Source of the DNA: JAURNZ01 sp036337715 | GTDB taxonomy: Bacteria > Pseudomonadota > Gammaproteobacteria > Comchoanobacterales > Comchoanobacteraceae | Reading direction: 5' to 3' | Length of the DNA: 64,000 bases | Assembly: GCA_036337715.1 (NCBI GenBank) | Contig: JAYZDS010000005.1 | Coordinates: 134,922 to 198,921 of the forward strand | Shown: piece after piece, positions 28,274-38,059 of the stretch | How the letters are laid out: each line of letters opens with the position of its first letter | How positions within the stretch are numbered: position 1 is the first letter of the stretch | Notes under the pieces: model-generated | What the model was told of the DNA's origin: nothing | The model's input: only the letters and a program-made list of their open reading frames with translations | The model's database searches: none | Position numbers and translations under genes: made by a program

Positions 28274-29482
28274 TTGAATCAATCAAGCAACGCAATTACT
28301 GTTGCAACACTCCTTTTAACTGTTGTTACTGATATAATGGGCATGGGCCTAGTATTTCCAGTATTGCCGACAATATTTTCAAGCGCAACCAATCCTTTTC
28401 ATCTTAATGATAATAACTTATTCATGCTATATTGTATTACCATGATGATTGTACCTATTGGATGGAGTATCAGTGGCGTCATCATGGGCAAGCTATCAGA
28501 CGTACTTGGTAGGAAAAAAGTGATTCTAATCAGTTTAATTGCCTCAACACTGTCATATGGTTTTTGCGTCATGGCGTTAAATACACACTTACTTACGTTG
28601 TTTATATTCGCTCGACTTATTATTGGTCTTGGCAGTGGCTCATATAGTTTAGTTCAAACTGTGATGACGGACATTGCCCCTGAGGGCAAACTTGGAAAAT
28701 ATATGGGCTGGGTCAATGCTGCAAGTGCAATTGGTTTTGTTATGGGCGCATTGCTAACAATGTTTTTTTCTTTTGTTTATGGTGCAAATGAAAATTATTA
28801 TATATTTCCTTTCTATGGTGGATTTATTTTATGCTTGATAAATACAATACTGGTTTATTTGTTTATATCAGAAACACATCAACCAAAATCAAGTAGAACT
28901 ATTAAACTATTTGATTTTAATATATCTAAAGAACTAACTTATTTACTAATCTTATTTTCTCAACTTGAAATCGCATGGGGTATTTTCTTACAAACATCAC
29001 CAATCATGTTAGATCATATTTATTTTGCAAACAGTTATGAAATTTCAGTTTATTATTTTTTAAATGGGTTGTGTGCTGTTTTGTGTATCTTTTTTGTTCA
29101 ACCATGGTTTGAAAAACACTTTTCTTACGAGAAAGCAACTTATGGATTAGCATTGATCACAGCCTTTTTTATGGTATTGCTGAGTGTTAAAACCAATTTC
29201 ATTACCTTCACAGTACTCATGTTTCTTATGACATTCTTTGAGTTTTTGTTATATATCAGTTTATTGGTACAAATCACTAAAAATTCACCTGAAGGTTCCC
29301 GTGGCATGGTTATGGGTATGGTAAGTAGTATTATTGGCATATCTTTTTTAGTGAGTGATTTATTTATGCTTGTTATGTCTGAATCATATATAAGTCTAAA
29401 CTTCTTTATCGCAGCATTTGTTTTACCTATATATAATATTAAGTTTTCAAATTTCTATTTTAGATCATCAGTTAGCCAATAG
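28274..29482 (+). CDS. MFS transporter (12 TM)
   Basis: This 402-residue carrier has twelve hydrophobic helices and the MFS loop 2-3 signature GKLSDVLGRKKVI (about 72-84), plus a second conserved PEGKLGKYMGW segment. It looks like the DHA1 drug-efflux or metabolite branch, but the substrate is unknown. The start is TTG, 2 bases after the rplS stop, so it is translated by coupling to the ribosomal operon. Its 3' end overlaps the convergent acylase by 15 bases. Confidence 0.88.
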   Translation: MNQSSNAITVATLLLTVVTDIMGMGLVFPVLPTIFSSATNPFHLNDNNLFMLYCITMMIVPIGWSISGVIMGKLSDVLGRKKVILISLIASTLSYGFCVMALNTHLLTLFIFARLIIGLGSGSYSLVQTVMTDIAPEGKLGKYMGWVNAASAIGFVMGALLTMFFSFVYGANENYYIFPFYGGFILCLINTILVYLFISETHQPKSSRTIKLFDFNISKELTYLLILFSQLEIAWGIFLQTSPIMLDHIYFANSYEISVYYFLNGLCAVLCIFFVQPWFEKHFSYEKATYGLALITAFFMVLLSVKTNFITFTVLMFLMTFFEFLLYISLLVQITKNSPEGSRGMVMGMVSSIIGISFLVSDLFMLVMSESYISLNFFIAAFVLPIYNIKFSNFYFRSSVSQ

Positions 29483-31822
29483 TTTTGTCGTATATTTCAC
29501 TTTGACTTTATTTGGGTTATATTCGATGTACTTCCCATCACGCCATAATTTATTCTGGTCTCTATAAAACCTAGATAACAAATGGCCACTTTGACCAGTT
29601 GAATTTATCATATTGATTACATCTTTAGATGCTGAAAAATCAACTATCACTCTAAGACCCGCACCCTTACGAGCTTGATAAAAATCCCCATTATCGTCTA
29701 ATGTACGAGCCATTGCTAATGTATCTTCATCGCCTGAGATAGGATGCTCAATATTTGCGATCAAACTTATGAAAGGTATATTTCCCAGTGTTGGGTGTTG
29801 ATGCAGTGCATAATGTAGTCTAATCCATTGCCAGCCTCTATAATCATCATCGAATAGTAACACCATCTTGTTAATCGCTTCTAAATAAGCTGAATTCACT
29901 TCGTCATTACAGTTATTTTGACACCAATGTTTTTGTACCTTAGGATCTTTTAGTAAGTTTTCTATAAAATTTGGATTGAGTGATTCAATGTCTTTGCCAT
30001 GTTTACCAATATTAGCCTCATAGATTTTATTAACAAAAAGAGACAACCAAACATGATAAAATAACGGTTCAAAACCATGTTTATTCATATTACCTTGCCA
30101 AACTTGCATGGAAGCAATGAGTGACTTATATCTATCCTCAACTAAATTCATGTCAAGATGATACAGTAATAAAGAATTTAACCACTTCGCTTTATAAGAT
30201 GTTATATCAAGTTGTGCTTCTTTTATCTTCTCTAAATCAAATACCCCGATGGTAGAAATCAATTCGTCAATACGACGTATCCGAGAATAATCTATCCAAT
30301 TAAAAGTAACATTATTTGGAAACTTACTTGTGGTAATACGATTATTTGTATTAGCTGCAACACCTTGTTTTAAAGCAATTTTTGGGTTATGACTCTGATT
30401 AAAGAAACCACGCCAGTGCGTTTCATTATTTGCATAATCACCAGGGTATCGCCCTTGCGTTGGATGCTTTGATGATCTACTGGGCAATTTACCAGTCATT
30501 AACATTTTGACATTGCGGCTATCTGCTAAGATAAGGTTTGTGTTAGGCCCTACAAGCATTTGTGTCAAATCACTATTTATTTCATTAACACTATTGGCCC
30601 TCATTAAAGCCCATTGAAATTCAAAATTTCTATCATTAGTATTAAAGCCCGTCCATTGTAAAATGAAATGTTCATCGTTTTGTGGATCAATTTTAAAACC
30701 GTATAAACCAGGATCAATAACGACACCCTGAGGGTTAGATAAAACTGTCTCTGTATGATGAGTTCCATTTTTTATATCAATATCAATTTGCCTTGTTTTT
30801 AATGTCTCGTAACCTTTCGGGCCTTGATATTGATTATCTTTATTAATCTTAATCAAGTTAATGTCTTGATCATCTGATCCAGTCATTGTAACACCCCAAG
30901 CGAGATCTTGATTTCGGCCTATCAAGATAGCGGGTATACCCGGTATCGTCCCACCAGAAACATATTCATCACCCCACTTCATGCTCACTAACATCCACAT
31001 ACTGGGCGCAGTCCACCTTAAATGTGGATCAGATGCTAATAATGATTTTCCAGATAAAGTTGCCTGTTGATTCATAGCAAATGCATTAGATGCGCCTGAT
31101 TGATTATCTAAAGTTGACTGCGAAATATAATCTATCTTTGGCCATGGTTGATTATTTGGGTATTGTAAATCTGGGAATACTGTCTTTAATTGCTGATCAG
31201 ATAAATGTTGCATTAACCACATCATTTTTAAAGATTGAAGACCTTTATTGGTTAAATCATAGTGCATCAACTTAAGGATTAAAATAGCATCTTGTGGTTG
31301 CCACGGTTCAAAGTCAATTTGAAAAATAAAGTTTTCAGGAGTAAGTGGTAATACATCTTTAGCATGTTGTGCTTGCCATGCATTGATACCATCTGCATAA
31401 CTTTTGAGATATACCTTTGTTTGATTGGACTGATTAGCATATGTTTTTTTTGCCAGACCATCTAAATCAAGTGTTTTAACGAATCGGTCATGGTTTAATA
31501 AATCACTACCAAAATGAGAAGCCAGCCTTCCCTTTCCTGCTTCTCTTAACATCATCATTTGCCAATACCTATCTTGAGCATGAACAAATCCTAAGGCAAA
31601 CATTGCATCTGATTCATTTTGGGCATTTATCAGTGGAATTGCATGCTCATCTCGCAATATATCAACAGGCATTTTTACTTCTAGATTATGGTATGACTGT
31701 TTGTAATTACTTTTCACTAAATAAAAGCCAAACGTCAGCCAAATTAGCCAACATAAATAGCCAACAAATGAAAGGATTAAAATATACTTTAATGATTTAC
31801 GAAAACGATTTAAATGTTCCAT
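29468..31822 (-). CDS. Penicillin acylase family protein (S45 Ntn hydrolase)
   Basis: The 784-residue precursor has an N-terminal membrane anchor or signal (about 14-36), an alpha-subunit region, and the self-cleavage site GASNAFA with Ser245 as the expected N-terminal nucleophile, followed by SGKSLLASDPHL. NTNNRITTSKFPNN in the beta chain marks another family region. Such enzymes hydrolyse amide bonds of acyl-homoserine lactones, beta-lactams or other N-acyl compounds; the substrate here is unknown. Its start overlaps dnaQ by 13 bases. Confidence 0.92.
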   Translation of the reverse strand: MEHLNRFRKSLKYILILSFVGYLCWLIWLTFGFYLVKSNYKQSYHNLEVKMPVDILRDEHAIPLINAQNESDAMFALGFVHAQDRYWQMMMLREAGKGRLASHFGSDLLNHDRFVKTLDLDGLAKKTYANQSNQTKVYLKSYADGINAWQAQHAKDVLPLTPENFIFQIDFEPWQPQDAILILKLMHYDLTNKGLQSLKMMWLMQHLSDQQLKTVFPDLQYPNNQPWPKIDYISQSTLDNQSGASNAFAMNQQATLSGKSLLASDPHLRWTAPSMWMLVSMKWGDEYVSGGTIPGIPAILIGRNQDLAWGVTMTGSDDQDINLIKINKDNQYQGPKGYETLKTRQIDIDIKNGTHHTETVLSNPQGVVIDPGLYGFKIDPQNDEHFILQWTGFNTNDRNFEFQWALMRANSVNEINSDLTQMLVGPNTNLILADSRNVKMLMTGKLPSRSSKHPTQGRYPGDYANNETHWRGFFNQSHNPKIALKQGVAANTNNRITTSKFPNNVTFNWIDYSRIRRIDELISTIGVFDLEKIKEAQLDITSYKAKWLNSLLLYHLDMNLVEDRYKSLIASMQVWQGNMNKHGFEPLFYHVWLSLFVNKIYEANIGKHGKDIESLNPNFIENLLKDPKVQKHWCQNNCNDEVNSAYLEAINKMVLLFDDDYRGWQWIRLHYALHQHPTLGNIPFISLIANIEHPISGDEDTLAMARTLDDNGDFYQARKGAGLRVIVDFSASKDVINMINSTGQSGHLLSRFYRDQNKLWRDGKYIEYNPNKVKVKYTTKLLAN

Positions 31823-32478
31823 AATTGGTTAATCTTACTCATGAGTTTCAATTCATCTTGGGATGGTTTTATTATACATTTATGTTCTCTACTGTCATTT
31901 ATTTTTTGGTTTTTTTTTACAGACATTTCCTGGTTCTTTTGTCTTGAATTAAGTTCCAAGTTATGTTGTCCAGCTGTCATTTTTAGATACATATTGGCCA
32001 ATAATTCAGCATCTAGTAGTGCGCCATGCAAAGTACGATGAGAATTTTCAACACCATAAAATTGACACAGTGCATCGAGAGAATTTCTCTGCCTTGGTCG
32101 TAATTGTCTAGCGAATTTTAATGTACACGTTATTTTACCTAAATCTTCTAACTTGATATTTTTTTGTGTATGTTTAAACTCGCTATTTAAAAACCCAACA
32201 TCAAATGGTGCATTATGAATGAGTATTTCCGAATCCTTAACAAATTCGATTAAATCATCGACAACGTCATCAAACAAAGGCTTATCCTTTAATTGTTCAT
32301 AATCTAATCCATGAACCTTAAAAGCACCCTCATCAACTTCCCTTTGGGGGTTAATATAGGTATGAAAATGATTACCCGTTAATTTTCGGTTGATTACCTC
32401 AACACAACCAATCTCAATCACTCTATGATCCGGGGGTTTAATTCCGGTTGTTTCAGTATCAAGAAATATTTGCCTCAT
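31810..32478 (-). CDS. dnaQ: DNA polymerase III epsilon subunit (3'-5' exonuclease)
   Basis: DnaQ proofreads for the replicative polymerase. ExoI is FLDTETTGI (5-13, Asp and Glu ligands), ExoII includes HNAPFDVGFLNSEF, and ExoIII HRTLHGALLDAELLA has the catalytic His and Asp. Length is 222; the C-terminal tail binds the polymerase subunit. Its ATG overlaps the rnhA stop (ATGA), the usual rnhA-dnaQ neighbourhood, although these genes are often divergent elsewhere. Confidence 0.95.
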   Translation of the reverse strand: MRQIFLDTETTGIKPPDHRVIEIGCVEVINRKLTGNHFHTYINPQREVDEGAFKVHGLDYEQLKDKPLFDDVVDDLIEFVKDSEILIHNAPFDVGFLNSEFKHTQKNIKLEDLGKITCTLKFARQLRPRQRNSLDALCQFYGVENSHRTLHGALLDAELLANMYLKMTAGQHNLELNSRQKNQEMSVKKNQKINDSREHKCIIKPSQDELKLMSKINQLWNI

Positions 32479-32909
32479 ACAATACCTTCATCAATAGCAA
32501 TATTGGCAAGGTGATCAGCAAGCTCATTTTGAGGGTGACCACTATGTCCTTTTACCCAATGCCATTTTATGTCTTTACTTTTAGTTAATAGTTGCAACTT
32601 TTTCCATAAATCAACATTTTTTACAGGTTTTTTATTTGCTGTACGCCAATTATTTTTTTCCCAATTAGTAATCCATTGAGTAATACCTAACCGTACATAT
32701 TGAGAATCTGTTGTAATTGAAAAAGTTGTTTCTGATGATAAATATTCGAGTGCTGAAATGGCAGCTTGTAATTCCATACGATTATTAGTTGTTAATGAGT
32801 CAAAACCGTTCAGTTTGATAATTTTTCCTTGTTGCTCGATTACACAACCCCAACCACCTGGACCTGGGTTCCCACGACAAGCACCATCTGTAAAAGCATG
32901 AATACTCAT
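32475..32909 (-). CDS. rnhA: Ribonuclease HI
   Basis: RNase HI cuts the RNA strand of RNA-DNA hybrids. The catalytic acids are in FTDGACRGNPGPGGWG (Asp), NNRMELQAA (Glu), TTDSQYV (Asp) and HPQNELADHLA (Asp). I start at ATG 32909, giving 144 residues that align with the family from MSIHAFTDG; a longer frame from 32960 adds an unrelated leader. That ATG overlaps the stop of the upstream permease by one base. A second copy of its first 20 codons lies at about 34490-34543 because of the tandem duplication. Confidence 0.96.
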   Translation of the reverse strand: MSIHAFTDGACRGNPGPGGWGCVIEQQGKIIKLNGFDSLTTNNRMELQAAISALEYLSSETTFSITTDSQYVRLGITQWITNWEKNNWRTANKKPVKNVDLWKKLQLLTKSKDIKWHWVKGHSGHPQNELADHLANIAIDEGIV

Positions 32910-34490
32910 TAATAAACAAACTCCGTCAATATAACAACGAATGAAAATATCAAAACACAAGCGACAATTATATTATTTGGTGCGATTCTGTGCTTGATTT
33001 TTTTTTGTTTTCTTAAAATAAGTAGCATTACACAAGGTATTAGAATAAGTAATATAGCAACAAATAAACCACCAAAACGCAATATTTCAACAAATGCGGC
33101 AGGTACTAAATTCACTAATAACCAAGGCACAAATACAGTTAATCCTGCAAGGCGCCAATCAAGGCTGCGTTTAAATGCATCCGACAGAAAATCAGCTAAA
33201 CTTAAACTAACACCAAGTAAAGAACTGACAATTGCGGCAAATACAAAGCAATTTACAATGGCTTTATTCATGATATCGTGCAATAAAACCTTCAGGGCTA
33301 AAGCATCATCCTGATGGCTAATTATATCAGAAATCTCTACTTGATCGAGGCCTGTCAACAGTCCAGTTGTCCAAATAACATAAAGTACTAAAGGTAGTAT
33401 ACTACCGATGAGAACAACACGATTAATGCTTGTTTTATCCTTATCTAAATACCCTCTAATACTAGGCAGTACAACCTGAAATCCAAAACCAGTTATAACC
33501 AAAGGTAATAAATAGAACATTTCATGAAAGTTAATTGGCGCTATCAACCAATTAGACCACTCTATACGAAAGGATAATACAAAAAGCATGATACAGATGA
33601 TTGTGGATAATACATAAATCATTAAACGGTTTAACGCATCGATGAATTCAGTACCCATTATCAATATTAACCAAACCATCAAAGCCACCAAAGTTGTACC
33701 AACGATGTTTTGATCAAAAAATATATTATTAAAGTTAATTAAGGTTGATAATCCGCTGAAATAAGCCATTAAGAGTGTTATCAGTAATAATCCATATGAG
33801 CACCAGGATAAGCACTTACCCACCTGCCCCATGGTAAGTTCTGACAATGAAACAAAATTCGTCCCGCTTTGCTGTGAAAAACAAACCTCACTCAATATCA
33901 AACTGCTTAAATACATGAACAACCAACACACAGTATATAGAATCATGGTTCCCATAAAACCTAAGTTAATCATACTAATAGGTAATGCTAAGGTGACGGC
34001 TCCTATCGCGGTACCCGCGATTAGCAGTATAGAACCAAGTTGTTTATTTTTCATACTCAATTACACTCCTAAAATGTGTTTTTTTGATCCAAATAGCGAC
34101 GATACTGCTAAAATAAAAATGAACAGAAAAAATAAAAAAATGTTTTGATACGCTTCATTGGGATAAATTGGCATACCATTCACAATAGTTGAGTCATATA
34201 AATCAAACATAAAATCAATCACTGGAATCCATAGCGCTCGAATCAATACGTAGAAAAAAGAACAGAATGAAACAAACATACAGCTAACAATGGGCTTATT
34301 AATTTCATCAGATAAAGCATACGAAATAATCAATCCAGTATTAACTAAGCCATATAAAAAAGTGCAGACGCAACAAAAAGAAAAAGAAGTATTGTCTGTG
34401 TAGATAATCATGAATAAAAATAGTGCTGACATGTAAAAAAACGGCTTTCTTTGTTGATAATGATCAGATAATGTAACAGCAATCACACCT
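32858..34490. repeat. Tandem duplication, downstream unit (about 1.63 kb)
   Basis: The partner of the unit at 34490-36135. Here the MFS part is degenerate and fused to the rnhA start, and rnhA continues intact beyond the end of the unit. Divergence between the permease copies shows that the event is not recent. Confidence 0.85.
32909..34060 (-). CDS. Aromatic amino acid permease (TyrP/Mtr type), downstream copy
   Basis: This 383-residue HAAAP-family carrier imports tyrosine or tryptophan with protons. The first helix LGSILLIAGTAIGAVTLALP matches the family signature and about eleven helices follow. It is a paralog of the permease at 34543-35685 with about three quarters of residues identical by eye, and it arose by the tandem duplication. 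Its stop overlaps the rnhA start exactly as the other copy overlaps the chimeric remnant. Confidence 0.92.
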   Translation of the reverse strand: MSMKNKQLGSILLIAGTAIGAVTLALPISMINLGFMGTMILYTVCWLFMYLSSLILSEVCFSQQSGTNFVSLSELTMGQVGKCLSWCSYGLLLITLLMAYFSGLSTLINFNNIFFDQNIVGTTLVALMVWLILIMGTEFIDALNRLMIYVLSTIICIMLFVLSFRIEWSNWLIAPINFHEMFYLLPLVITGFGFQVVLPSIRGYLDKDKTSINRVVLIGSILPLVLYVIWTTGLLTGLDQVEISDIISHQDDALALKVLLHDIMNKAIVNCFVFAAIVSSLLGVSLSLADFLSDAFKRSLDWRLAGLTVFVPWLLVNLVPAAFVEILRFGGLFVAILLILIPCVMLLILRKQKKIKHRIAPNNIIVACVLIFSFVVILTEFVY

Positions 34491-34543
34491 CCTGGACCTG
34501 GGTTGCCGCGACAAGCACCATCTGTAAAAGCATGTGTGGTCAT
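34061..34543 (-). pseudogene. rnhA::MFS chimera at the duplication junction
   Basis: The first 19 residues (MTTHAFTDGACRGNPGPGG) are the start of RNase HI. The sequence then switches, near 34490, to the last third of the MFS protein encoded at 35678-36955, beginning at its LSDYYQQRKPF region. It is 160 residues from ATG 34543, which overlaps the permease stop just as in intact rnhA. The frame is open apart from an in-frame 4-residue loss, but conserved glycines of the MFS helices have changed to Cys, Arg and Asp, so it is probably decaying. It cannot have RNase activity because it lacks three of the four catalytic acids. Confidence 0.88.
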
Positions 34544-36135
34544 TAAAAAACAAACTCCGTAATAACAACAATAATAGAAAATAATAAAACGCACCCTACT
34601 ACGACGTTATTAGGCGCTATTTTTTTCTTTGTTTTATTCTGTTTTCTTAATATCAATAGCATGACACATGGTAGAAAAATATTGAGTATTGCCACAAATA
34701 AACCACCGAATCTTAATATATCGACAAAAGCGGCTGGCACAAGATTAACAATTAGCCAAGGAGCAATAACCGTTAAACCAGCAATACGCCAATCTAGTTC
34801 TTTCTTAAAAGCATCCGATAAGAAATCTGCCAAACTTAAACTAACACCTAACAAAGAGCTGACAATAGCCGCAAATACAAATGTATTGATCAATGCCTTA
34901 TTCATAATGTCGCGTAATAATATATTTAAAGCCAAAGCATCATCTTGATGGGAAATGATCTTTGCAACCTCGGCGTTGTCTAGCCCAGTTAATAGACCGG
35001 TTGTCCAAATAACATACAACAACAATGGTAATAAACTACCAAGTAAAACCACTTGATGGATGCCTGTTTGATCTTTGTCTAAATAACCTCGTACACTAGG
35101 AATAACCACCTGAAAGCCAAAGCCAGTTACTACCAAAGGTAATAAATAAGCCATTTCATGAAAATTAATTGGTCTATCAAGCCACCCTGACCATTGCATA
35201 CGAAATGATAGTACTAATAACATGATTGCAATCACAATTGTTAAAACATAAATCATGACACGATTTAATGCATCAATAAACTCTGTCCCCATCATTAAAA
35301 TCAACCATACTATCGTTGCAACAAAAGTTGTTCCAACAATATTATGATCAAAAAAAATATTGTTAAAATTTATCAAAGTTGATAAACCACTGAAGTATGC
35401 CATCAACAAAGTAATTAGCAATAACCCATATGAACACCAAGAAATAAACTTTCCAAATTGTCCCATAGATAGTTCAGCCAAAGATACAAAACTTGTCCCA
35501 CTGGGCTGTGAATAGCAAACCTCAGATAAAATTAGTCCACTAAGATACATAAATAACCAGCTAATCACAAATAATAATAATGTACCTAAGAAACCAAGTT
35601 CGCTCATACTTATTGGCAACGCCAAAGTAACAGCACCAATAGCCGTTCCAGCTATAAGTAATATTGAACCAAGTTTTTTATTCATCTTTCAAAGTGACAT
35701 TTCTACAATTTGTTTCTTTAATCCAAATTGCAACCACACTGGCAAGTAATAGTAACAATGGAAATGTTAAAAACACATATTGATAAGCCTCTTTTGGATA
35801 AATAGGCACCCCATTGATCACCTTAGAATCATATAGGTCAAACAAATAGCCTATAACGGGTATACACATAGCACCTACGAGCACAGAGAAAAAAGTACAA
35901 AAAGAGACTGATACCCCACTGACTGCAGGCTTATTGATTTCCCCTGAAAGCGCGTATGATGTAATTAACCCAGTATTAACCAAACCATAACAAAACAAGC
36001 AAAAACAGCAAAAGTAAAAAGAAATACAATCGATGTAAATCACTAAAAATAAAAATAATGCTGACATTAATGCTGATATATAAAAGAAAGGTTTTCTTTG
36101 TTGGTAATAATCAGATAAAGAACCCACAATCACTC
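34490..36135. repeat. Tandem duplication, upstream unit (about 1.64 kb)
   Basis: This unit contains the last third of the MFS gene, a whole permease, and the first 20 codons of rnhA. It matches 32858-34490 in gene content and order. The ends fall within the MFS gene and within rnhA, so one simple tandem duplication explains the whole arrangement. Confidence 0.85.
34543..35685 (-). CDS. Aromatic amino acid permease (TyrP/Mtr type), upstream copy
   Basis: This 380-residue HAAAP-family carrier begins MNKKLGSILLIAGTAIGAV and has about eleven helices. It is paralogous to 32909-34060 throughout its length. Its start overlaps the upstream MFS gene by 8 bases, the ancestral arrangement, and its stop overlaps the ATG of the rnhA-derived remnant. 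Two copies may raise aromatic amino acid uptake or differ in substrate; tyrP copy number also varies in Chlamydia, an intracellular parasite. Confidence 0.92.
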   Translation of the reverse strand: MNKKLGSILLIAGTAIGAVTLALPISMSELGFLGTLLLFVISWLFMYLSGLILSEVCYSQPSGTSFVSLAELSMGQFGKFISWCSYGLLLITLLMAYFSGLSTLINFNNIFFDHNIVGTTFVATIVWLILMMGTEFIDALNRVMIYVLTIVIAIMLLVLSFRMQWSGWLDRPINFHEMAYLLPLVVTGFGFQVVIPSVRGYLDKDQTGIHQVVLLGSLLPLLLYVIWTTGLLTGLDNAEVAKIISHQDDALALNILLRDIMNKALINTFVFAAIVSSLLGVSLSLADFLSDAFKKELDWRIAGLTVIAPWLIVNLVPAAFVDILRFGGLFVAILNIFLPCVMLLILRKQNKTKKKIAPNNVVVGCVLLFSIIVVITEFVF

Positions 36136-36955
36136 CGCCAATAACCCAGCCTGCAAACAAAACACCATCTGCTATCCCTGCTTCATGCAATGTAAACCCC
36201 TTAACTTGCATCATGTAAGGTGTTCCCCAAACCTCACCAAACGCCAATGTCGGCATAAATATTAAGCCTGCAAAGAGCCCATTTAACCAAGACTGACTAT
36301 TTTTTAATACTTGGGTAAGACCTATCCATAAATCATAAAAACTTTCAATGTTAGCTTCTTCTTTTTCGGGAGGATCACGCATGATTAATACACTGATGAT
36401 ACACAATAAAGCCATTAAACAACCAATCATGAATAATAAGCCACGCCACCCAAGAGCAACTGCAACGTATGATAAAGGTCCTTCACCAAAGGCAGCCCCT
36501 AACATACCTGAGCACTGTGTTAAACCGGCTAAAAGTCCAAGCATTGACGGTGGAAACCATATCATTGCCAGTTTAAAAGTACCTACAAATGCGAAACTAC
36601 CTGAAAAACCCATGAGAAGTCTAGATAGTTTAATCATATATAAATGTTCTGTTGTTGAAAAAATGAAACAAGCCAATGAAAACAAAGCCGTAGTAATCAT
36701 AATCAGTCTATGTGCACCAAATCTATCTACCAAACCGCCTACAGGTAATTGCATGATTAAATACGTGACATAAAATAATCCAGTTAAGGAACCATAATCA
36801 GAAGCACGAATATGAAAATCACGCATCAATGGTTCTTGAATGATACTTGGCGAAACCCTTGCTGTGTACATCAAAAAAAAGAACAAGGCGCCCGTTGAGA
36901 AAACCAACCACGGGTAGATTTTCCATTTTGTCATAGTTTCAAATTTTTTTATCAA
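35678..36955 (-). CDS. MFS transporter (12 TM)
   Basis: The 425-residue protein has twelve helices, the loop 2-3 motif GGLVDRFGAHRLI and a central charged loop. It looks most like the metabolite and amino-acid carriers of intracellular gammaproteobacteria (Pht-like), but this is a general impression. The start may be the internal ATG at 36934 (MTKWKIYPW). It overlaps the downstream permease by 8 bases, and a degenerate copy of its last third lies at 34061-34490. Confidence 0.88.
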   Translation of the reverse strand: MIKKFETMTKWKIYPWLVFSTGALFFFLMYTARVSPSIIQEPLMRDFHIRASDYGSLTGLFYVTYLIMQLPVGGLVDRFGAHRLIMITTALFSLACFIFSTTEHLYMIKLSRLLMGFSGSFAFVGTFKLAMIWFPPSMLGLLAGLTQCSGMLGAAFGEGPLSYVAVALGWRGLLFMIGCLMALLCIISVLIMRDPPEKEEANIESFYDLWIGLTQVLKNSQSWLNGLFAGLIFMPTLAFGEVWGTPYMMQVKGFTLHEAGIADGVLFAGWVIGGVIVGSLSDYYQQRKPFFYISALMSALFLFLVIYIDCISFYFCCFCLFCYGLVNTGLITSYALSGEINKPAVSGVSVSFCTFFSVLVGAMCIPVIGYLFDLYDSKVINGVPIYPKEAYQYVFLTFPLLLLLASVVAIWIKETNCRNVTLKDE

Positions 36956-37021
36956 ATTTAATCCCCTTAATTAATATCTAATATTATAAATTATCATAAA
37001 GCATTAAAATGAGATAGTATT

Positions 37022-38059
37022 TTATCTGATTCTATTGGCAGTCATCACAAATAATATACCTGACACAATCACCATTGTTTGAAGGACAATCATATATATT
37101 TGTAGGTTTTGTGGGAATTCTTGTTGAATGCCAACCAGACATATGATCGAAATGAATAATTTTAAAAGATCAGTGTTTTTGATGCCTCTAGGTCGAGAAC
37201 GAATAAGCAATGGCGCAATACAACATAACGAAGCCAGTGATAAAAAAGGTTTGGTTATTCTTTGAAAAAAATCACTAAAAGTATCTTCTGAAAGAATGCC
37301 TAATCGCTTGCTATTTATAATAGCAAAAAATAACTTATTGAGGCTCAGACGTTTATCAGTGTATGATGCTACTTCCAAAACAGATGGATGAAGCCCAGTT
37401 TGCCAAGTTTTTGATGGTGTTATCTCTGTTTTCTCTATTAATTTAGGATCATATGTTTGAATGGACTGCAACTGCCATTCACCAGACTTTATAAATGTAG
37501 CCTCCTGAGCATGTGTATATTTAATTAATTCGTTACCTTCAAATTGAAATTGATCAATATCTTTCAAGGTATGATCATTAACTACGCTTGCCACGTGAAT
37601 AAATGTATCTCCCTCTTTAAACCACAAATTATTTAATTTCCACCATACCTGACCACTAGAGGCAACATAGGTCCCTTGTTGCTTTGCATACCTTTCTAAA
37701 TCAATTGCTAGTGTTTCACCAATGTAAGTCATAATAATTATGAAGAAAAGCTGAATTAATATGACATTAACAACCAATCTTCTATTCGAATTACCAAATG
37801 ATGACATAATTAACCATTCTTTTGATTCTTGAAAACGATAAAGCACTAAAGCTCCTGAAATGAGCACAATGACTGTCAACGCTCGATAAATATTTCTAGG
37901 GGTTAAATAAATAGCATATGTTAAAACATTTAGGTTGAAACCTTTACCATTTGCCAATTGCAGGCTGATATAAACGAAATTATTTAACAAAGCAAAAATT
38001 AGTGTGACTAGACAGATGCACTTAATTGTTTTTTTTCGAATATACAAATTTAATAACAT
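37022..38059 (-). CDS. lptG: LPS export permease LptG
   Basis: LptG is an inner-membrane permease subunit of the LptBFG transporter that extracts lipopolysaccharide. The 345-residue protein has three N-terminal helices (with SGALVLYRFQESKEWLIM as the conserved cytoplasmic coupling region), a periplasmic beta-jellyroll (about 130-260) and three C-terminal helices. It begins at a TAATG overlap with lptF. The F versus G assignment is by order. Confidence 0.9.
   Translation of the reverse strand: MLLNLYIRKKTIKCICLVTLIFALLNNFVYISLQLANGKGFNLNVLTYAIYLTPRNIYRALTVIVLISGALVLYRFQESKEWLIMSSFGNSNRRLVVNVILIQLFFIIIMTYIGETLAIDLERYAKQQGTYVASSGQVWWKLNNLWFKEGDTFIHVASVVNDHTLKDIDQFQFEGNELIKYTHAQEATFIKSGEWQLQSIQTYDPKLIEKTEITPSKTWQTGLHPSVLEVASYTDKRLSLNKLFFAIINSKRLGILSEDTFSDFFQRITKPFLSLASLCCIAPLLIRSRPRGIKNTDLLKLFISIICLVGIQQEFPQNLQIYMIVLQTMVIVSGILFVMTANRIR

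Noticed and set aside
36348..36773. 141-codon plus-strand frame opposite the MFS gene
   Set aside because: It is antisense to a membrane protein with clear family motifs; composition is Pro/Lys/Asn-rich as expected from an antisense reading.
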